Positions 13,746 to 29,320 of a stretch of 64,000 bases of DNA are shown in pieces. A model generated the notes under the pieces. It had not been told where the DNA came from. It made no database searches and was given only the letters and a program-made list of their open reading frames with translations. Within the stretch, counting starts at the first letter, position 1; every line of letters begins with the position of its first letter. Origin of the DNA: Amphiduros pacificus (taxonomy: Eukaryota; Annelida; Polychaeta; Phyllodocida; Hesionidae); the NCBI GenBank assembly GCA_949316495.1, contig OX439005.1, positions 43,150,682 through 43,214,681 of the forward strand, in the 5' to 3' direction. The translations under genes were made by a program, and so were the position numbers.

Positions 13746-16700
13746 CGATCCTTGATAAATACTGATCCATGACTTTTCATGACCCCCTTGATATGCTGGT
13801 CTGTAGCATCTGATATGACCCCCTTGATATATACTGGTCTGTGACATCTGATATGATCCCCTTAATATATACTGGTCTGTGGCATCTGATATGATCCCCT
13901 TAATATATACTGGTCTGTGGCATCTGATATGATCTCCTTAATATATACTGATCTGTGGCATCTGATATGATCCCCTTAATATATACTGATCTGTGGTATC
14001 TGATATGATCCCCTTAATATATACTGGTCTGTGGCATCTGATATGATCCCCTTAATATATACTGGTCTGTGGCATCTGATATGATCCCCTTGGTATATAC
14101 TGGTCTGTGGCATCTGATATGATCCCCTTAATATATACTGGTCTGTGGCATCTGATATGATCTCCTTAATATATACTGATCTGTGGCATCTGATATGATC
14201 CCCTTAATATATACTGGTCTGTGGTATCTGATATGATCCCCTTAATATATACTGGTCTGTGGCATCTGATATGATCCCCTTAATATATACTGGTCTGTGG
14301 CATCTGATATGATCCCCTTAATATATACTGGTCTGTGGTATCTGATATGATCCCTTAATATATACTGGTCTGTGGCATCTGATATGATCCCCTTAATATA
14401 TACTGATCTGTGGCATCTGATATGATCCCCTTAATATATACTGGTCTGTGGCATCTGATATGATCTCCTTAATATATACTGATCTGTGGCATCTGATATG
14501 ATCCCCTTAATATATACTGGTCTGTGGCATCTGATATGATCTCCTTAATATATACTGGTCTGTGGCATCTGATATGATCCCCTTAATATATACTGGTCTG
14601 TGGCATCTGATATGATCTCCTTAATATATACTGATCTGTGGCATCTGATATGATCCCCTTAATATATACTGGTCTGTGGTATCTGATATGATGCCCTTAA
14701 TATATACTGGTCTGTGGCATCTGATATGATCCCCTTAATATATACTGGTCTGTGGCATCTGATATGATCTCCTTAATATATACTGATCTGTGGCATCTGA
14801 TATGATCCCCTTAATATATACTGATCTGTGGTATCTGATATGATCCCCTTAATATATACTGGTCTGTGGCATCTGATATGATCCCCTTAATATATACTGG
14901 TCTGTGGCATCTGATATGATCCCCTTGGTATATACTGGTCTGTGGCATCTGATATGATCCCCTTAATATATACTGGTCTGTGGCATCTGATATGATCTCC
15001 TTAATATATACTGATCTGTGGCATCTGATATGATCCCCTTAATATATACTGGTCTGTGGTATCTGATATGATCCCCTTAATATATACTGGTCTGTGGCAT
15101 CTGATATGATCCCCTTAATATATACTGGTCTGTGGCATCTGATATGATCCCCTTAATATATACTGGTCTGTGGTATCTGATATGATCCCTTAATATATAC
15201 TGGTCTGTGGCATCTGATATGATCCCCTTAATATATACTGATCTGTGGCATCTGATATGATCCCCTTAATATATACTGGTCTGTGGCATCTGATATGATC
15301 TCCTTAATATATACTGATCTGTGGCATCTGATATGATCCCCTTAATATATACTGGTCTGTGGCATCTGATATGATCTCCTTAATATATACTGATCTGTGG
15401 CATCTGATATGATCCCCTTAATATATACTGGTCTGTGGTATCTGATATGATGCCCTTAATATATACTGATATGTGGCATCTGATATAATCCCCTTAATAT
15501 ATACTGGTCTGTGGTATCTGATATGATGCCCTTAATATATACTGATATGTGGCATCTGATATAATCCCCTTAATATATACTGGTCTGTGGCATCTCATGA
15601 CCCCCTTGATATATACTGGTCTGTGGTATCTGATATGATGCCCTTAATATATACTGGTCTGTGGCATCTGATATGACCCCCTTAATATATACTGGTCTGT
15701 GGCATCTGATATGATCTCCTTAATATATACTGGTCTGTGGTATCTGATATGATGCCCTTAATATATACTGATATGTGGCATCTGATATAATCCCCTTAAT
15801 ATATACTGGTCTGTGGCATCTCATGACCCCCTTGATATATACTGGTCTGTGGTATCTGATATGATCTCCTTAATATATACTGGTCTGTGGTATCTGATAT
15901 GATGCCCTTAATATATACTGGTCTGTGGTATCTGATATGATCTCCTTAATATATACTGGTCTGTGGTATCTGATATGATGCCCTTAATATATACTGGTCT
16001 GTGGCATCTGATATGATCCCCTTAATATATACTGATCTGTGGCATCTGATATGATCCCCTTAATATATTGGTCTGTGGTATCTGATATGATCTCCTTAAT
16101 ATATACTGGTCTGTGGCATCTGATATGATCTCCTTAATATATACTGGTCTGTGGCATCTGATATGATCTCCTTAATATATACTGGTCTGTGGCATCTGAT
16201 ATGATCTCCTTAATATATACTGGTTAGTGGCATCTCATGACCCCCTTGGTATATACTGGTCTGTGGCATCTGATATGATCCCCTTAATATATACTGGTCT
16301 GTGGTATCTGATATGATGCCCTTAATATATACTGATATGTGGCATCTGATATATTCCCCTTTATATATACTGGTCTGTGGTATCTGATATGATGCCCTTA
16401 ATATATACTGATATGTGGCATCTGATATAATCCCCTTAATATATACTGGTCTGTGGCATCTCATGACCCCCTTGATATATACTGGTCTGTGGTTTCTGAT
16501 ATGATGCCCTTAATATATACTGGTCTGTGGCATCTGATATGACCCCCTTAATATATACTGGTCTGTGGCATCTGATATGATCTCCTTAATATATACTGGT
16601 CTGTGGTATCTGATATGATGCCCTTAATATATACTGATATGTGGCATCTGATATAATCCCCTTAATATATACTGGTCTGTGGCATCTCATGACCCCCTTG

Positions 16701-18587
16701 ATATATACTGGTCTGTGGTATCTGATATGATCTCCTTAATATATACTGGTCTGTGGTATCTGATATGATGCCCTTAATATATACTGGTCTGTGGTATCTG
16801 ATATGATCTCCTTAATATATACTGGTCTGTGGTATCTGATATGATGCCCTTAATATATACTGGTCTGTGGCATCTGATATGATCTCCTTAATATATACTG
16901 GTCTGTGGTATCTGATATGATGCCCTTAATATATACTGATCTGTGGCATCTGATATGATCCCCTTAATATATACTGATCTGTGGCATCTGATATGATCTC
17001 CTTAATATATACTGGTCTGTGGCATCTGATATGATCTCCTTAATATATACTGATATGTGGCATCTGATATGATCTCCTTAATATATACTGATCTGTGGCA
17101 TCTGATATGATCCCCTTAATATATACTGATCTGTGGCATCTGATATGATCTCCTTAATATATACTGGTCTGTGGTATCTGATATGATCCCCTTAATATAT
17201 ACTGGTCTGTGGCATCTGATATGATCTCCTTAATATATCATGATATGTGGCATCTGATATGATCTCCTTAATATATACTGATCTGTGGCATCTGATATGA
17301 TCCCCTTAATATATACTGATCTGTGGCATATGATATGATCTCCTTAATATATACTGGTCTGTGGTATCTGATATGATCTCCTTAATATATACTGGTCTGT
17401 GGCATCTGATATGATCTCCTTAATATATACTGGTCTGTGGCATCTGATATGATCTCCTTAATATATACTGATCTGTGGCATCTGATATGATCCCCTTAAT
17501 ATATACTGGTCTGTGGCATCTGATATGATCTCCTTAATATATACTGATATGTGGCATCTGATATGATCTCCTTAATATATACTGATCTGTGGCATCTGAT
17601 ATGATCTCCTTAATATATACTGGTCTGTGACATATGATATGACCCCCTTAATATATACTGGTCTGTGGTATCTGATATGATGCCCTTAATATATACTGAT
17701 ATGTGGCATCTGATATGATCCCCTTAATATATACTGGTCTGTGGCATCTCATGACCCCCTTAATATATACTGGTCTGTGGCATCTGATATGATCTCCTTA
17801 ATATATACTGGTCTGTGGCATCTGATATGATCCCCTTAATATATACTGGTCTGTGGTATCTGATATGATCTCCTTAATATATACTGGTCTGTGGCAGCTG
17901 ATATGATCCCCTTGATATATACTGGTCTGTGGCAGCTGATATGATCCCCTTAATATATACTGGTCTGTGACATCTGATATGATCCCCTTAATATATACTG
18001 GTCTGTGGCATCTTATATGACCCCCTTGATATATACTGGTCTGTGGCATCTGATATGATCTCCTTAATATATACTGGTCTGTGGTATCTGATATGATGCC
18101 CTTAATATATACTGGTCTGTGGTATCTGATATGATCTCCTTAATATATACTGATCTGTGGCATCTGATATGATCCCCTTAATATATACTGGTCTGTGGCA
18201 TCTGATATGATCCCCTTAATATATACTGGTCTGTGGCATCTGATATGATATCCTTAATATATACTGGTCTGTGGCATCTGATATGATCCCCTTAATATAT
18301 ACTGGTCTGTGGCATCTTATATGACCCCCTTGATATATACTGGTCTGTGGTATCTGATATGATCCCCTTAATATATACTGGTCTGTGGTATCTGATATGA
18401 TCTCCTTAATATATACTGATCTGTGGCATCTGATATGATCCCCTTAATATATACTGGTCTGTGGCATCTGATATGACCACCTTGATATATACTGGTCTGT
18501 GGCATCTGATATGACCCCCTTGATATATACTGGTCTGTGGCATCTGATATGATCCCCTTAATATATACTGGTCTGTGGTATCTGATG
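13746..18587. repeat. 38-bp satellite array, about 127 copies, with higher-order repeats
   Basis: The unit contains ttaatatatactggtctgtg and a variable ctgatatgatcccc segment. The left edge is degenerate. Exact spacings between rare variants show higher-order structure: ccccttggtat at 14086 and 14921 (835 bp), and a one-base-short unit at 14351 and 15186 (835 bp). Further on, a short ctcatgacc unit occurs at 15594 and 16460 and again at 15820 and 16686 (866 bp), and a gatata variant at 15481 and 16347 (866 bp). 835 is 22 units minus one base. A 226-bp six-unit spacing is nested in the second block. Minus-strand open frames of HRPVYIKGIISD type are artefacts. Confidence 0.98.
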
Positions 18588-19082
18588 AATTTGTTCACTC
18601 TATCCTTTTAAAGTAATAGGAAACACCCACTACCTGATACCAGTACAATTCAATTTGACAGCAAGATGTTTATCCAGATTAAAGCAATACATGCTGCCAG
18701 ATTGTCCAAATCCCACATGGCCACATCAGGTTGTGCAACATGGAATCTTTGCCAGGTCTTAATTACAGCAATCCAACTGCACTTCTCAAATGGATGGTTA
18801 AAAGAAAAATTACAGGCCATTCCTTGTAGCCATATGAAAATCCTTGTGAAGGATAAAGTCAGGAATTGAATCAAAATTTGTATAGCATTTTGTGAGGTGT
18901 AGAAAATGTGATTGGAAAAGTCTAAGTGTTTTTCCAAGATTTAATCTATTTACATTAATTAAATATCAAACATTCTGTGCCATGCTCAGCCCAATAAATA
19001 TCAGGCAGACATATCATGATTGTAAAGGTAACACCAGTCTAAGAAGTATGTTAGATATGAGTTGATTAATACAACTCTACTG
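18588..19082. other. Non-coding spacer
   Basis: No gene was recognised. Both strands have open frames of 67-95 codons around 18650-18937, with no recognisable protein features. Confidence 0.5.
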
Positions 19083-19405
19083 TGGCGCCCTCCCTGGGAA
19101 CGCACCTTAACTTTCATGTTTGTTCTTCATCAGTGGCAGCTTTGGAAATGGCAAAGGTCGTGTCTGTGGTAGTTGTGTCAACTCGATCTTACATTTTGCC
19201 GCCACCATCGCCATGCCATTACAATACTATCCTTCAGGCTTCCTCCGCCAACCTCCGCCAACCTCCGCAACACGCCTCCCAAGACGAACAACATCTATAT
19301 CTACCTTCCCCAAGTATCTTAAGAATTGTAAATAAGGTATCAATAAAATATCATTGTTTCAAGCTTTGTGTTATCATGCACTCCACACAAACATGTCGAT
19401 CATTA
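19083..19405 (+). other. Possible solo LTR or retroelement remnant
   Basis: The stretch begins tgtggcgccctccctgg, is richer in GC than its surroundings, and carries an aataaaa signal near 19341 followed by a T/G-rich tail. This is the layout of an LTR (TG start, polyadenylation signal). No target-site duplication or second copy was found, so a conserved non-coding or exon-like segment is equally possible. Confidence 0.2.
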
Positions 19406-19552
19406 AAACCTCTAAATCTAGTTTCATTTAATTTGTAGGCTAAATACTTTCTAGTTTCATCCATGGGCTGAATACTGTCTTGTTTATTTTGTGGGCTGAA
19501 TATCATATTTTATCAGTGGGTTGAATACTGTCTCGTTTCATCTGTGGGCTTA

Positions 19553-19812
19553 TTCAGACATTCAGGTATGTCACTTCAGGCATTCAGGTATGTCACTTCA
19601 GGCATTCAGGTATGTCACTTCAGGTATTGAGGTATATCACTTCACGCATTGAGGTATGTCACTTCAGGCATCCAGCTACGTCACTTAAGGCATCCAGCTA
19701 CGTCACTTCAGGCATCCAGCTACGTCACTTCAGGCATTTAGCTACGTCACTTCAGGCATCCAGCTACGTCACTTCAGGCATCCAGCTTTGTCACTTCAAG
19801 CATTCAGGTACC
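19553..19812. repeat. 22-bp tandem array with CRE-like half-sites
   Basis: About 11 copies. The left units read cattcaggtatgtcacttca and the right units cagctacgtcacttcaggca. The right-hand form contains TACGTCA (TGACGTA on the minus strand), a CREB/ATF-type half-site, about six times at 22-bp spacing. Confidence 0.95.
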
Positions 19813-20602
19813 TGAGATAATTGGCAGGATGTGTCCTTTTGCAGCACTGTATCATATTTCAATTATTTGACATTTGAAATTTATTATTGAATCTTTGCTG
19901 CAGTGATGTGATGTTCTATTCATTCCTTTAATATCAGAGACTCAATTAGCATTGGCATTTTATACAATGGAAACATGAATATTATATTCCCTCCTCCAAT
20001 GTCTGAGGTATTTTGAAATATCTAATATGTATAATATGGTTTGCATATTTTTTGTAACATTTATTTTTTCTTATTCCAACATTAAAAATCTTAAAGGTGT
20101 TTCCAGTTAACAGATCCTTTGCTGAAGACACATCAGAAAGTTGTAAAAAGTGAATATTATTGACATCGACTGAAAGCACACTAAAGTAGAGCGTCCGTGA
20201 AGTGTCGTGGGTTGTGAGCCTTAACCACAGAGATATTACTACCGGGAGACGACAGGGACTTTATAGTTGTCTATGGCGGATGGCCTGGCCTCAGTCAAAG
20301 ACAGGACCACCGATGGGCAAATCTACCAGAGAAAAAAAAAACAACTTCCTCTCTGAGTTTTGAACTACTATTTCATATTTGCTAAAAATTACTGTGCAAG
20401 CATCAAATGTCACCAAATCATGCATCTTCAACTGAATATTCTAGAAATAATTTGGATTGATTAAATCATCATTACGTCTTTGTGATTGAGAGTGACAACT
20501 TAAGAAATTCAATATTTTTCCTTTCGTATATATATATATATATTCATACAATATCATATTTTCATTTAATTGTTTTCCTTTCAAATTTTAATCCCTGAAA
20601 AA
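19813..20602. other. AT-rich spacer with short TA run
   Basis: Unique DNA with (TA) at about 20526-20543 and an A10 run near 20331. No gene was recognised. Confidence 0.6.
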
Positions 20603-20663
20603 GGTTTCCTCTTGATGTAGTGGTTAATATGTCAGCCTCAAATGTAGGGGGTTGAGGTTTCCT
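20603..20663 (+). repeat. tRNA-like sequence (tRNA-derived SINE remnant)
   Basis: It reads ggtttcctcttgatgtagtg, then gttaatatgtcagcctcaaa, then tgtagggggttgaggtttcc. This resembles a tRNA-Val gene (known form GTTTCC...TGTAGTGGTTA...GCCTCACACG...GGTTCGAAACC). The box A-like tgtagtggtta is intact and the box B-like ggttgaggtttcc is degraded. The acceptor stem and anticodon stem do not pair properly, so this is a tRNA-derived remnant and not a working tRNA gene. It forms the first, most complete unit of the 49-bp array to its right. Confidence 0.55.
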
Positions 20664-21953
20664 CTCTTTGGAGTAATGTGACTGCCCCAGATGCCAGGAG
20701 TTGAGGTTTCCTCTCTATGGAGTAATGTGACTGCCTCAGATGCCAGGATTTGAGGTTTCCTCTCTATGGAGTAATGTGACTGCCCCAGATGCCAGGAGTT
20801 GAGGTTTCCTCTTGATGTAGTAGTAATGTGACTGTCCCAGATGCCAAGAGTTGAGGTTTCCTCTTGATGTAGTAATGTGACTGTCCCAGATGCCAGGATT
20901 TGAGGTTTCCTCTTGATGTAGTAGTAATGTGACTGACCCAGATGCCAGGAGTTGAGGTTTCCTCTCTATGGAGTAATGTGACTGCCCCAGATGCCAGGAG
21001 TTGAGGTTTCCTCTTTATATAGTAATGTGACTGCCTCAGATGCCAGGAGTTGAGGTTTCCTCTTTATATAGTAATGTGACTGCCTCAGATGCCAGGAGTT
21101 GAGGTTTCCTCTCTTTAGAGTAATGTGACTGCCCCAGATGCCAGGAGTTGAGGTTTCCTCTTGATGTAGTAATGTGACTGTCCCAGATGCCAGGAGTTGA
21201 GGTTTCCTCTTGATGTAGTAGTAATGTGACTGTCCCAGATGCCAGGAGTTGAGGTTTCCTCTTTATATAGTAATGTGACTGCCCCAGATGCCAGGAGTTG
21301 AGGTTTCCTCTCTATGGAGTAATGTGACTGCCCCAGATGCCAGGAGTTGAGGTTTCCTCTCTATGGAGTAATGTGACTGCCTCAGATGTCAGGAGTTGAG
21401 GTTTCCTCTCTTTAGAGTAATGTGACTGCCCCAGATGCCAGGAGTTGAGGTTTCCTCTCTATGGAGTAATGTGACTGCCCCAGATGCCAGGAGTTGAGGT
21501 TTCCTCTCTATGGAGTAATGTGACTGCCCCAGATGCCAGGAGTTGAGGTTTCCTCTCTATGGAGTAATGTGACTGCCTCAGATGTCAGGAGTTGAGGTTT
21601 CCTCTCTTTAGAGTAATGTGACTGCCCCAGATGCCAGGAGTTGAGGTTTCCTCTTGATGTAGTAGTAATGTGACTGACCCAGATGCCAGGAGTCGAGGTT
21701 TCCTCTTGATGTAGTATTAATGTGACTGTCCCAGATGCCAGGAGTTGAGGTTTCCTCTCTTTGGAGTAATGTGACTGCCTCAGATGCCAGGAGTTGAGGT
21801 TTCCTCTCTTTGGAGTAATGTGACTGCCTCAGATGCCAGGAGTTGAGGTTTCCTCTCTTTGGAGTAATGTGACTGCCCCAGATGCCAGGAGTTGAGGTTT
21901 CCTCTTTATATAGTAATGTGACTGCACCAGATATAAACAGTTGAGGTTTCCAA
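20664..21953. repeat. 49-bp tandem array, about 27 copies
   Basis: The unit includes agatgccaggagttgaggtt and a variable block: ctctctatggagtaatg, ctcttgatgtagtaatg, a three-base-longer gtagtagtaatg form, or ctttatatagtaatg. The forms recur in blocks, so runs of several units were copied together. Every unit is a shortened version of the tRNA-like sequence at 20603-20663. Confidence 0.97.
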
Positions 21954-21961
21954 TCTTAGTG

Positions 21962-22071
21962 ACACTTAAGAAGTGATCATATGCTTAAGTGTATTACAAC
22001 ACTTAAGAAGTGATCATATGCTTAAGTGTATTACAACACTTAAGAAGTGATCATATGCTTAAGTGTATTAC
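21962..22071. repeat. 37-bp palindromic tandem repeat, 3 copies
   Basis: Each unit carries the inverted arms acacttaag and cttaagtgt around agtgatcatatg, so each can fold on itself. The arms contain CACTTAA/TTAAGTG, the core preferred by NK2-class homeodomains. Confidence 0.95.
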
Positions 22072-24739
22072 ATGGAATAGTTTTTGAATCTGAATATATC
22101 ATAAAAAAAGATACTACAGTTAGGATGAAGAAAGATCTTTCTTTGTAAGTCTTCAGAACAGGTTAAGGAGCCCAGAAGATAATGTTAAATCTATATGGAG
22201 CGTGTGAGGTTGGATTTGTTTGATGTGAGCGCTGTCTGCATATTGGCATGTCAAGCTGAGGTGGGCGTCGGCCTCCAATCAGCCAATTATGGCTTGTGTT
22301 TATGCTCAAATCAATTTCTGCCCTCACTTTTTTCCATTCACTCCATGCTAAAAAAATATAATTTTACATGTTAAATGATAAATTGATCTCAATCACTGCT
22401 ATCTTTTGTTATGTTATATTGCATTAACTTTTCTCTCTCTAAAATTGACATTGGTTGATTTTCCTTTGAATGTATTTGATCATAGAGGGCTTAATATATT
22501 CAGGTTAGTGAGCTGCCTATACAAACATCCACCCACCACTTTCTGCCTGTCTTTGTGTTGGGCATAGGGCCTGCATATTACATTTATTGCAGCCCAAGCT
22601 GTCCATATAAATGTACATATTTTATGTAACTACACCATCTAACCAAAAATGTTATTTTTTATTTATGACTTCCTCCTGAACAGAGTTTTTTTCTCCATAA
22701 TTCATTTGGAGGTGTGGGCAAAAATCCACACCAGTTGTAATAACATTGGTTGATAATGTAATATTGTATTTGCAACATATATCTTAGGGCCATTTGCCGC
22801 TCTGCTGTCTGATCAGTGGCCAATTCTGATTGATTTCTCATCAACTCATTTACACCTGTCATCATGGTCAAATACCCCACACCACGTTCTTGCCATTTAA
22901 TGCCACACATAATGGAAAATATCACAAATTTCGGGGACACTCCTCTGCTTATTTTGGATAAATTGTTTAAAATTTGCTTTACTGAACAATTCTCCTTCAT
23001 TTTGTTTAGCACTCTACTTTTTTGTCTCGTGTTTTCAGCAAAATATGTGACTCCGTATAAAGAAAAGACAGAATGCGAGGTCAAAGGGTTAGTCTGTGCC
23101 ATTATGCACCATTACAAGCCATCATCACAGGATAATGACACTCCAGATAGAACAATAGTAACCCATGGTTACATCGTTATACTGGGTTCTACATGTACTT
23201 AAACATGCAGTCAGCCTATGGTGCTTATGTATTCTTTGGGTAGCTTTTAAGAAAAAATGGCTATATGAATATATTTTAAACCAGATCCTATGTCAACACT
23301 GTCTGACAGAATTGTATACCTTATTTGTCCTTTATTAGATGTCTCTATTCAAAACTGGTTCCATATCTTTAATCCCTATTAGTGACATATCACTATTCTC
23401 AACTGGTACCATGCATCTTATTTTGACTGGTACCATGTTTCAACTGATACCATGTCTTTTCATATAACTTTGGCAAGAAGACAATTATTACCATTTTGAA
23501 ACTATAAAAAACACCTGGCAAATACAGAATTACATACATCTCAGTACTTCAGATTTTATCAAAGATATTTAACCCTCTCAACATTCCCTTTGGGCTGGCA
23601 TTTCATTAAAATTGACTTCATATTATTTGATTATCTCAAAATATTGCCCATATTTATCTCCTCCTTATTCAAAACAAATTTCAGACACATGACAAATATA
23701 ACAATCACATCGATAAAATGCTGACAAATTCTAAATGCAGTTTTTTGCTGCTAACTGGCGGGGGGCCTTCCCTTGACTGATAGGTGTGATAAGAATAAGG
23801 TCATCCCAGGAATTATCACACTCAGACACTATTTCTACCCCAACAATATCCACCATTGCCATGGTTTAAACAAACAAGACATTTGAGCTCAGTGTTTCTG
23901 TAAATCTAAGTGCGAATGACAGTATAAGTGCTCAAAGGGACGCATCATGTCAGCTTCAGAAAGTGCGATCTAAGCCGGCAGATTAAAATAGAAGCTTAAA
24001 GATTACTCATTCTCTGCACCCTTCATTTTGCACGCCATTTTGTCTTGATGTTTGACTCATTTAATGCCGTTGCTATTATCAACTGATGTAGAAGGCGAGC
24101 AAATAAAAGAATAAATGTTAATGAGAATTCACATGTTGTGTTTGCTTTTCTGCCTGGGAAGTGCGGCCTCCTGCTCATAATTATATGTCTGTTTTGGTAT
24201 TGATCAACGTCAAACGCTGCAAAGTTGGATGGTTTCCGGCATGTGTTTGAGTTCATGTTTCATCTGAAGAGTTTTATATCTCTCAGCCTCTATACGATTC
24301 AATCAGCTTTGGCAAAAAACACTTATCACTTAAAAAATGATTGAGGACTGGTCTTTAATCCATAATGGAAGCATTTTTTATAATCTTTGCATTTTCTGAG
24401 AAATGTTAGCAAATCATGCCTTAGGGTGGAACATCATTATTATGGAAATACTTCACTTACAGAAACTCATTTCTGCAAAACACTGCCTCCTTCAATAATA
24501 ATCCTTTTAAATATCTTTAATGGACTGCTTAAAGATTTGGTGAAAATAAATGATGCTTTAATGTAAATGATATTTATCATTGCCAGGTAACTTGGATAAA
24601 CTGACAAGCTTCAATAATGTCAATAAGATGGCCATATTGCCTGTATAACACATCACCCTTGTCACAGGAATCTTGCTGCGTTCTCAATTTGCTTCAGTTG
24701 TGTGGGTATTGTGAAACTGACCAATGTCAGGTATGGTGT
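22072..24739. other. AT-rich non-coding DNA
   Basis: About 2.7 kb with no recognised gene or repeat. It holds the longest open frame outside the arrays (minus strand, 22659-23102, 147 codons), discussed among rejected items. Confidence 0.55.
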
Positions 24740-25105
24740 CACACTGACCCTGTGTTATGTACTGTGTCATGTACCGTGTCATGTACCGTGTCATGTTCTG
24801 TGTGACACGGCAGCTCATTGACTGTGTAATCTATTGTGACACTCAAATTTACTGTTTGTCATGTATCATGTCAGTTCACTGTGTCATGCAGTGTGTCACA
24901 TGGCAGTTCACTGTGTCATGCAGCATGTCACATGACAGCTCACTGTGTGACACGGCAGATTCTTGACAATGCAATCTGTTGTGGGACACTTAAAACCTAC
25001 TAGTTGTCATGTATCATGACAGTTCATGAGTCATGCAGCATGTGACATGACTGCTAGTTGTGTTTTGCTATATGTCATATGGCAGTTCACTGTGTCATGC
25101 AGAGT
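24740..25105. repeat. Degenerate left flank of the 36-bp array
   Basis: Diverged copies of tgtcatgtaccg and cacatggcagttcactgtg of irregular length lead into the clean array. They look like its oldest, decayed edge. Confidence 0.8.
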
Positions 25106-26772
25106 GTCACATGACAGCTCTATGTTGGTGTTCAATGTATTGTCACATGGCAGCTCTCTGACCATGTTCCATGTATTGTCACATGGCAGCTCTCTGACCG
25201 TGTTCCATGTATTGTCACATGGCAGCTCTGTGACCGTGTTCCATGTATTGTCACATGGCAGCTCTGTGACCGTGTTCCATGTATTGTCACATGGCAGCTC
25301 TGTGACCGTGTTCCATGTATTGTCAAATGGCAGCTCTGTGACCTTGTTCCATGTATTGTCACATGGCAGCTCTGTGACCGTGTTCCATGTATTGTCACAT
25401 GGCAGCTCTATTTTGGTGTTCCATGTATTGTCACACGGCAGCTCTGTGACCGTGTTCCATGTATTGTCACATGGCAGCTCTGTGACCGTGTTCCATGTAT
25501 TGTCACATGGCAGCTCTGTGACCGTGTTCCATGTATTGTCACATGGCAGCTCTGTGACCGTGTTCCATGTATTGTCACATGGCAGCTCTGTGACCGTGTT
25601 CCATGTATTGTCACATGACAGCTCTGTGACCGTGTTCCATGTATTGTCACATGGCAGCTCTGTGACCGTGTTCCATGTATTGTCACATGGCAGCTCTGTG
25701 ACCGTGTTCCATGTATTGTCACATGGCAGCTCTGTGACCGTGTTCCATGTATTGTCACATGGCAGCTCTGTGACCGTGTTCCATGTATTGTCACATGGCA
25801 GCTCTGTGACCGTGTTCCATGTATTGTCACATGGCAGCTCTGTGACCGTGTTCCATGTATTGTCACATGGCAGCTCTGTGACCGTGTTCCATGTATTGTC
25901 ACATGGCAGCTCTGTGACCGTGTTCCATGTATTGTCACATGGCAGCTCTGTGACCGTGTTCCATGTATTGTCACATGGCAGCTCTATTTTGGTGTTCCAT
26001 GTATTGTCACACGGCAACTCTGTAACGGTGTTCCCTGTATTGTCACACGGCAGCTCTGTAACCGTGTTCCCTGTATTGTCACACGGCAGCTCTGTGACCA
26101 TGTTCCATGTATTGTCACATGGCAGCTCTGTGACCGTGTTCCATGTATTGTCACATGGCAGCTCTATTTTGGTGTTCCATGTATTGTCACATGGCAGCTC
26201 TGTGACCGTGTTCCATGTATTGTCACATGGCAGCTCTGTGACCGTGTTCCATGTATTGTCACATGGCAGCTCTGTGACCGTGTTCCATGTATTGTCACAC
26301 GGCAGCTCTGTGACCATGTTCAATGTATTGTCACATGGCAGCTCTCTGACCGTGTTCCATGTATTGTCACATGGCAGCTCTCTGACCATGTTCCATGTAT
26401 TGTCACACGGCAGCTCTGTGACCATGTTCAATGTATTGTCACATGGCAGCTCTCTGACCATGTTCCATGTATTGTCACATGGCAGCTCTGTGACCGTGTT
26501 CCATGTATTGTCACATGGCAGCTCTGTGACCGTGTTCCATGTATTGTCACATGGCAGCTCTGTGACCGTGTTCCATGTATTGTCACATGGCAGCTCTCTG
26601 ACCGTGTTCGATGTATTGTCACATGGCAGCTCTGTGACCGTGTTCCATGTATTGTCACATGGCAGCTCTATTTTGGTGTTCCATGTATTGTCACATGGCA
26701 GCTCTCTGACCGTGTTCCATGTATTGTCACATGGCAGCTCTCTGACCGTGTTCCATGTATTGTCATATGTCA
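25106..26772. repeat. 36-bp tandem array, about 46 copies
   Basis: The unit contains gtcacatggcagctctgtga and ccgtgttccatgtatt. Arms gtcaca and tgtgac form a 6-bp hairpin in each unit. The central part (about 25430-25970) is almost invariant. Since 36 is divisible by three, both strands stay open for about 600 codons (plus 25026-26885, minus 25031-26773). The predicted products are pure 12-residue repeats (HVLSHGSSVTVF; CDNTWNTVTELP) with no start context, splice sites or homology, so I do not call a gene. Confidence 0.97.

Positions 26773-29320
<2,548 letters not shown>

Noticed and set aside
13746-18587. CRISPR array
   Set aside because: Direct repeats of 38 bp without unique spacers in animal DNA. 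This is a satellite.
22659-23102. 147-codon minus-strand open frame, the longest outside arrays
   Set aside because: No recognised motif or family. A partly overlapping 112-codon frame is open on the other strand, and no splice or promoter context was seen. A protein search would decide.
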